Notes under the pieces: generated by a model
What the model saw: the letters and a program-made list of their open reading frames with translations, nothing else
Told to the model about the DNA's origin: nothing
Database searches by the model: none
Shown: piece after piece, positions 59,635 to 64,000 of the stretch
How positions within the stretch are numbered: position 1 is the stretch's first letter
Layout: each line of letters opens with the position of its first letter
From: Blastomussa wellsi
Taxonomy: Eukaryota; Cnidaria; Anthozoa; Scleractinia; Plerogyridae
Length of the DNA stretch: 64,000 nt
Assembly (NCBI GenBank): GCA_947652115.1
Contig: OX393571.1
Coordinates: 14,759,360 to 14,823,359 of the forward strand
Direction of reading: 5' to 3'
Position numbers and translations under genes: made by a program

Positions 59635-60540
59635 GTTAGTTTATTTGTGGCTTTACCAAAATTTTTAGTGCTTTCTGACCTAGTCCCCAGCGTGTGAATG
59701 ATTTGTTGTCGGGGGACAACAGAGGGTCTGGACATCTTGCTTAAGATACCTTTCACACACATTTCCCTGCCCCTTAGTTAGGGGTTCCCTCTTCTCTGTG
59801 CTTTCTCTATTACTATTAGACTATTGCTATTAGACTGTGAGTCCAAGGCACAGCCGAGCTGACTATTGCTCAATAGAGATGGAGAGCAGGTTGCTTCTAA
59901 TTGTTCAAAGGGCAATTTGCAAATACCAACACTTGCGATTATCTTCTATTGATCAGCAATTAGTAGAAACTCAGCTGTGTTCTAAACTATTGGAAATTTG
60001 AGAATCTGATTGGTTCTCCCTCTGTTTTCTGTTTGCAGACAGAATGATTTCGTGTGTGTTGCTCTTTGACTACAAAACCTTTCTTCATGTTTGGCTTTTA
60101 GTATATGTAATGGTAGCTTTTGGGACATAATTCTTAGTGTTTCTACTAAAACAATTGGGCTACTCGCCCTTGTTTTCTATGAACAAAAGTTAAAGTCTGC
60201 TGCGCCTCGTTGACTATTTTCTCATAGGAAACTCAGCTGATAGTCTAATTATAAAATAGAAAGCAGTAGAAGAACCAATCAAATTCATGGATTTTCATTA
60301 AAACATGACTGAGATTCTATTAATTCAAAATACTAGATAATTAACCAATATTTTTGTTGTATTTCATCTGGTTGCTGACACTTGGAAATTCCACTTCCCA
60401 CACTTCTCCTACCTCCCATAGTGTTCCTACCCCTTTATTTCCATACCCCCCCCCCCTCTCCACAAATAAATACATGTAGTTTGTTTTCCTTTGCTTAACA
60501 TTAAACAATTATTGGATGAGGCTGAGCATGATATCATGAA
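59635..60540. other. MAP3K1 intron, no further exon seen
   Basis: Follows MAP3K1 exon 10. No continuing exon of the armadillo region was found up to the YR retrotransposon. Scattered TATTAGACTAT motifs at 59,805-59,835 and 60,238-60,245 hint at another decayed element. Confidence 0.4.
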
Positions 60541-60561
60541 TTAACAACTGCATCGCTAAAA

Positions 60562-60599
<38 letters not shown>

Positions 60600-60675
60600 A
60601 TTGGCAGCCAGCTCCTAGATGAAGACTGCTCCCATGGCTGGCAAATCCTGGCAACCCAGCCATGAGCCCCCACGC
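60541..60675 (-). repeat. YR element split direct repeat, B2
   Basis: 135 bp identical by eye to 60,932-61,066, starting TTAACAACTGCATCGC and ending CCCCCACGC on the plus strand. It defines the outer 3' end of the element. Confidence 0.8.
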
Positions 60676-60931
60676 AGTAAGGGGAACAGGCACCCGTCAC
60701 ACTGATGAACAGTGGAAAGAGGGAGGGAAGGGGTGGGAGAAGAACTGCCAGGGCATAGAGCTGCCACGCTCAGCCAAGATGGAACGCTAAACGGAACGCC
60801 TCCTGGAATGCTACGCTACAAGCTGCAAGCACATGGCGTTTGACGCATGCGCATACGTGCCAACACCGCTGACTCCAAGGGAACGCAAGCGCTCTTTGTT
60901 GTTAACTCCATTAAATTGCATTTAATTACAT
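60676..60931 (-). repeat. YR element segment A2 (predicted)
   Basis: The 256 bp between the two 135-bp copies. By the split-repeat model it should recur at the 5' end of the element. A diverged piece of it (about 60,889-60,931) is also found at 16,113-16,165. Confidence 0.55.
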
Positions 60932-60952
60932 TTAACAACTGCATCGCTAAAA

Positions 60953-60990
<38 letters not shown>

Positions 60991-61066
60991 ATTGGCAGCC
61001 AGCTCCTAGATGAAGACTGCTCCCATGGCTGGCAAATCCTGGCAACCCAGCCATGAGCCCCCACGC
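60932..61066 (-). repeat. YR element split direct repeat, B1
   Basis: Inner copy of the 135-bp repeat, lying about 150 bp downstream of the recombinase stop codon. Confidence 0.8.
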
Positions 61067-61212
61067 CATGCCGAAGGACCTCCGAGCCGAGCGACAGCCA
61101 GCTCGGAGAATGGGGCTCATGGCTGAGGCGAAGCCAGAGCCCCAAAACACAACACCCAAGTCCGGAGGCCACCAGTTGCTGCACCGACTAGATAAAGTAA
61201 GCGACATACCTG

Positions 61213-62154
61213 TCAGGATATTCTGCCAGCCACTGAGAGGATGGAATCCACCGGTGTGCGCACGTACAAAAGATAAGCTTCGCTTGACCAGCGGCCCATG
61301 GTCTTAATGAGGTGGTCTGGAACGCCTCGCTGGGCGGCGGTTGTAGCTGCACCGATTCTAAAGCTATGACCTGAAAATTTTCCAGGTATGCCCGCTGCCT
61401 GTAAAGTGGATTGCAGAAACGAAGAGAGAAGGGCCCTGGAAAGAGGACGGCCATCCTGGAAAAGGAAAAGGGGCCCCTTGCTAGGTCCACGAAGATGAAG
61501 GTAGCTTGTCAATGCCGATACCGGACAGAGGGGTGCAGAGCCACGGCCGAGGAAAATGAAACAGCCATTCCGGAAAGGGTCAGTCTTAGCACATTTAATG
61601 AACACTCTAAAGCTTTGAGGGTTTGAAGAGGAATCAACTTGAATATCCGCTGTGGTCAGGTGTATGGAAGGGTCAAAAGAACTGTTCGTTGTGAATTCTC
61701 CTGCTCGAAGAAACCCGAAGAAGCCGAGGCAACAGGCTGCCCACAGCATCACATTGTCTGGTTTAGATAGATCCAAGGACTTGTGTAGAACGGTCATAAG
61801 GTCTGCCGTCACTGGCTGGCGCCGAGGGAGATTTGAACCCTGGTGTCGCTTGATCCCCCTTAAGAGACGTTGAAGTTGAAGACAATTGGTGAGTGGGTCT
61901 GGATAGCCATAGTCAATGTGTAAGGAGCGAACAGCCGACAGATAAACCTTAATGGAAGAGTGATGAACGCGATCTGCTAAGTGGGCACAGAAGCGCATCA
62001 AAGTTTGTTCGCTGGCAGGTAGTGGAGGGTGACTTAGACCAGAAGGAGCATCCTGACTGCAGAATTCTAGGAACTGGCGTTGAGCCAAGCCATAAACTTG
62101 ACGAGTAGAAGGAGCGAGGCCATTAGCCAAGTAGAACTGGCACTTTCCTGTCAA
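61213..62154 (-). CDS. Retrotransposon tyrosine recombinase
   Basis: A 313-codon intact ORF. The N-terminal part (STRQVYGLAQRQFLEFC, HHSSIKVYLSAVRSLH) is the helical DNA-binding core domain of phage-integrase-type recombinases. The catalytic part has Arg150 (GFLRAGE), a Lys at 187 or 190 (IKCAKTD), H263-x-x-R266 (GHSFRIGAA), W289 and the likely nucleophile Tyr297 (AYLLYVRTP). All catalytic positions are present. In YR retrotransposons this enzyme inserts a circular DNA intermediate and usually makes no target duplication. The listed start overlaps the end of the RT ORF by 4 nt in another frame, and the frame stays open further upstream, so translation could start earlier or follow reinitiation. 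Confidence 0.88.
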   Translation of the reverse strand: MTGKCQFYLANGLAPSTRQVYGLAQRQFLEFCSQDAPSGLSHPPLPASEQTLMRFCAHLADRVHHSSIKVYLSAVRSLHIDYGYPDPLTNCLQLQRLLRGIKRHQGSNLPRRQPVTADLMTVLHKSLDLSKPDNVMLWAACCLGFFGFLRAGEFTTNSSFDPSIHLTTADIQVDSSSNPQSFRVFIKCAKTDPFRNGCFIFLGRGSAPLCPVSALTSYLHLRGPSKGPLFLFQDGRPLSRALLSSFLQSTLQAAGIPGKFSGHSFRIGAATTAAQRGVPDHLIKTMGRWSSEAYLLYVRTPVDSILSVAGRIS

Positions 62155-63464
62155 ATCACGGGAAGCTGGGCCAGCAGCGATGGGGGTATTGGAGTTGCCG
62201 CGTGAACTGCATGTGGAGCTAGATGGTGGAAACGCTGGAAATCGAAACGGGATAATGCATCAGCAATAGAATTATCCTGCCCGGGAGTGTACGATGCAGT
62301 AAAGGCGAACGAGTTCCGTGCTGCGACAAGGGATAGGTAGCGAAGAAGTACCATCATGTTCGGATCCTTTGAGGTGCCTGAACGTAGAACGCTGACTACC
62401 GCCATATTATCCGAACAAAATTCCACCCGTTTAGAGGCCCAACGGTGGCCCCATAGCACAGCTGCGACAACCACCGGAAAGAGTTCCTTGTACGCTATTG
62501 ATAAAGGTTGCTGAGCAATGGACCACTTTCCAACGAACCATTCATGGCCAGAAATCGCGCCGTAGCCCAGAGCGCCAGCTGCATCGGATGAGACCGAGAA
62601 GTCAGGTAAAGGTGCCCAGATGGGGGCGAGTAGAAAACTAAGGCCATCCCATGAGAGGAAAAATTCGCGCCACCAGGAAAGGTCTAAATGGAACTCTCGG
62701 TTAAGCCTGATGGGATGGTCGTCTCGCCGGAATGCTGACAACAAGTTGATCATTCGGCGTAGAAAAGTACGCCCCTGAGGTATGACTTTGCATGCGTGAT
62801 GGAGGGTGCCGATGAGAGATTCCAACTCCTTCCTCGTACAATGCCGTTTGGAAGACCAGGATTCCAGTAGGGCAGCAATACGCTCAAACTTGTCCCGTGG
62901 AAGACGGGCTTGGAGGGTGAGTGAATCCAACTCAATACCCAGCACAGTTAAGCAGGTGGAAGGTCCCTCCAGCTTATCTGGGTGAAGAGGAATACACCAC
63001 TCCTTAAAGAGCCGTACGCAAGTATCAATGTTGTTCTGGCAGACAGGGGAGTTGGGAGGACCCAATGTATGAAAATCATCAAGATAGTGCAAGAGGAAAT
63101 TCAGGCCATAATTGTGCTTGAGGATCCACTCTAACAAATCTGCAACAGACGAAAAAATGAACGGTGCTGAACGTAACCCAAAAGGGAGAGCCATATCGAT
63201 AAAGTAATTGCCCTGCCATTTCATGCCAAGCAAATAGCGGTCCTCTGGGTGGACTGGAATGTTGCGATAAGCACTCTCGACGTCAAACTTTGCCATAAGT
63301 GTACCTCGGCCGAGACACATAATCCCGCTAATAATATCATCTACCTTCATGTACTGCACAGAAAAAGGTTCTTTTGAAATGCCATCATTGACGCTATGGC
63401 CCAAAGGACTGGACAGATCTAAAATGAGCCGCCACTTTCCCGGTTGATGTTTTTTTGGAATCAC
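62151..63464 (-). CDS. Retrotransposon reverse transcriptase-RNase H
   Basis: A 437-codon open frame without an ATG at its head. It starts within a conserved RT segment (IPKKHQPGKWRLILDLSS). Asp61 in AKFDVESAYRNI is the motif A aspartate; LPFGLRSAP is motif B; YLDD at 127-130 is motif C. RNase H follows with Asp294 (SSDAAGALGYG), Glu327, Asp352 (CSDNMAVVSVL) and the DALSR C-terminal motif near 402. The order fits DIRS-order pol. The missing N-terminal part lies in another frame at 63,461-63,973, so this ORF is the 3' piece of a frameshifted pol. The recombinase gene overlaps its stop. Confidence 0.88.
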   Translation of the reverse strand: MIPKKHQPGKWRLILDLSSPLGHSVNDGISKEPFSVQYMKVDDIISGIMCLGRGTLMAKFDVESAYRNIPVHPEDRYLLGMKWQGNYFIDMALPFGLRSAPFIFSSVADLLEWILKHNYGLNFLLHYLDDFHTLGPPNSPVCQNNIDTCVRLFKEWCIPLHPDKLEGPSTCLTVLGIELDSLTLQARLPRDKFERIAALLESWSSKRHCTRKELESLIGTLHHACKVIPQGRTFLRRMINLLSAFRRDDHPIRLNREFHLDLSWWREFFLSWDGLSFLLAPIWAPLPDFSVSSDAAGALGYGAISGHEWFVGKWSIAQQPLSIAYKELFPVVVAAVLWGHRWASKRVEFCSDNMAVVSVLRSGTSKDPNMMVLLRYLSLVAARNSFAFTASYTPGQDNSIADALSRFDFQRFHHLAPHAVHAATPIPPSLLAQLPVI

Positions 63465-63973
63465 TCCAAACGACTGACGTGGAGGTTTGGAGTTGGGCAG
63501 ACAGGGAAGGGGCCCGCTACGCGACCTTTTTCGATCTCTGAACGTAGGTACTGATCGATCACCGATGGTTGAAGGGCTGCTGATGGCATGTTATGAACCG
63601 CAGACTTTAAGGATACCACTGAGGGGTCAAAGCCAAGACGGAAACCCTTTGTGAGACCCGTAATTACATAGTCCACTTTGCCTTGGTCAGGGTGACAACG
63701 AAGTTCGCCCCAAAGTTTTTGTGCATCAATGGGGGTCACCCCAGAAGGGGGAACCAAATCTTGCCGAAAGGTACTGGCAACCAAACACGAACTGGATTGG
63801 GGGGTCTGGGTTGAGACTCCCTGAGGCTGGAGGCTAGCCAGCGTAACTTCTGCTGAAGATGCAACAACATGAACAGGCACAGGAACTGAAACCAAACTAT
63901 GTGAAGGAGAAAATGAACGACACAACTGTACACTATTTACAATGTTCAATGGAGAGGAGGGGGTCCTCGCCAC
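63461..63973 (-). pseudogene. Frameshifted N-terminal part of the pol ORF
   Basis: 170 codons in a different frame from the RT core. The first half is Ser/Pro/Val-rich and unassigned. The second half has LRCHPDQGKVDYVITGLTKG, DQYLRSEIEKGRVAGPF and PNLHVSRL, which are the sequences that precede the RT core in DIRS-order elements. The frame ends in TGA exactly where the next frame takes over: the run of three T in the arginine-phenylalanine junction is one T short of what the family pattern requires. It is thus a pol disabled by a 1-nt deletion, or a sequencing error. The true start may lie beyond the window. Confidence 0.75.
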
Positions 63974-64000
63974 CGTCTCAACGCCGCTGGCGTTTGCTCC

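Larger units (their letters stand above)
60541..64000 (-). mobile_element. Tyrosine-recombinase retrotransposon, Ngaro/PAT-like, partial
   Basis: Read on the minus strand it has an N-terminal pol stretch, RT-RNase H, a tyrosine recombinase, then a non-coding tail. The tail holds a 135-bp sequence twice in direct orientation (61,066-60,932 and 60,675-60,541), separated by 256 bp. That is the B1-A2-B2 order of split direct repeats in Ngaro/PAT elements of the DIRS order; A1 should lie beyond 64,000. There is no integrase of the DDE type and no LTR. The element lies inside the MAP3K1 gene in antisense orientation and carries a frameshift, so this copy is probably dead. Confidence 0.8.

Noticed and set aside
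60509..61207. Several overlapping open frames beside the YR recombinase
   Set aside because: They read through the 135-bp direct repeats; one peptide appears twice only because the DNA is duplicated.

Overview
The window looks like a piece of an invertebrate animal nuclear genome, most likely an anthozoan cnidarian such as a stony coral. Genes are split into short exons with GT-AG introns, the DNA is AT-rich, tRNA-derived SINEs recur, and nearly every intron and gap carries short inverted-repeat elements (MITEs). No bacterial operons, rRNA or CRISPR arrays are present. The species call is inference; exon models were built by hand from reading frame, splice sites, phase and recalled family sequences.

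Left part (1-14,290): repeat-rich. It holds a piggyBac-like MITE with an exact 250-bp tandem duplication, a TAATTA-spaced minisatellite, and a tandem pair of related 129-codon ORFs on the minus strand that I do not recognise. A five-exon gene for a 169-residue, cysteine-containing basic protein follows (7,530-13,098, +), then a fold-back element with a 9-bp target duplication.

Middle (14,443-41,813): SPATA6 homologue (+), peroxisomal dienoyl-CoA isomerase ECH1 (-), a single-exon GDSL/SGNH hydrolase (+), FBXO4 (-), a short ISY1-like coiled-coil protein (-) and ribosomal protein L37 (+). ECH1 and the hydrolase share a 123-bp head-to-head promoter; so do the ISY1-like gene and RPL37.

Right part (44,015-64,000): a five-exon gene for a 638-residue disordered protein with two candidate PP1-docking motifs (-), head-to-head with the N-terminal exons of a MAP3K1/MEKK1 homologue (+; SWIM, RING, start of the armadillo region). 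The kinase exons lie beyond the window. Downstream of the last exon seen sits a tyrosine-recombinase retrotransposon (-), with RT-RNase H, a recombinase and split direct repeats of the Ngaro/PAT type. It runs off the right edge and has a 1-nt frameshift before the RT core.

The host genes are ordinary housekeeping, ciliary/sperm and signalling genes and do not form one pathway. The less usual material is the 129-codon ORF pair, the 169-residue protein, the YR retrotransposon architecture, the Penelope-like repeat family with degenerate hammerhead-like cores, and the diversity of MITE families dated by intact target duplications.
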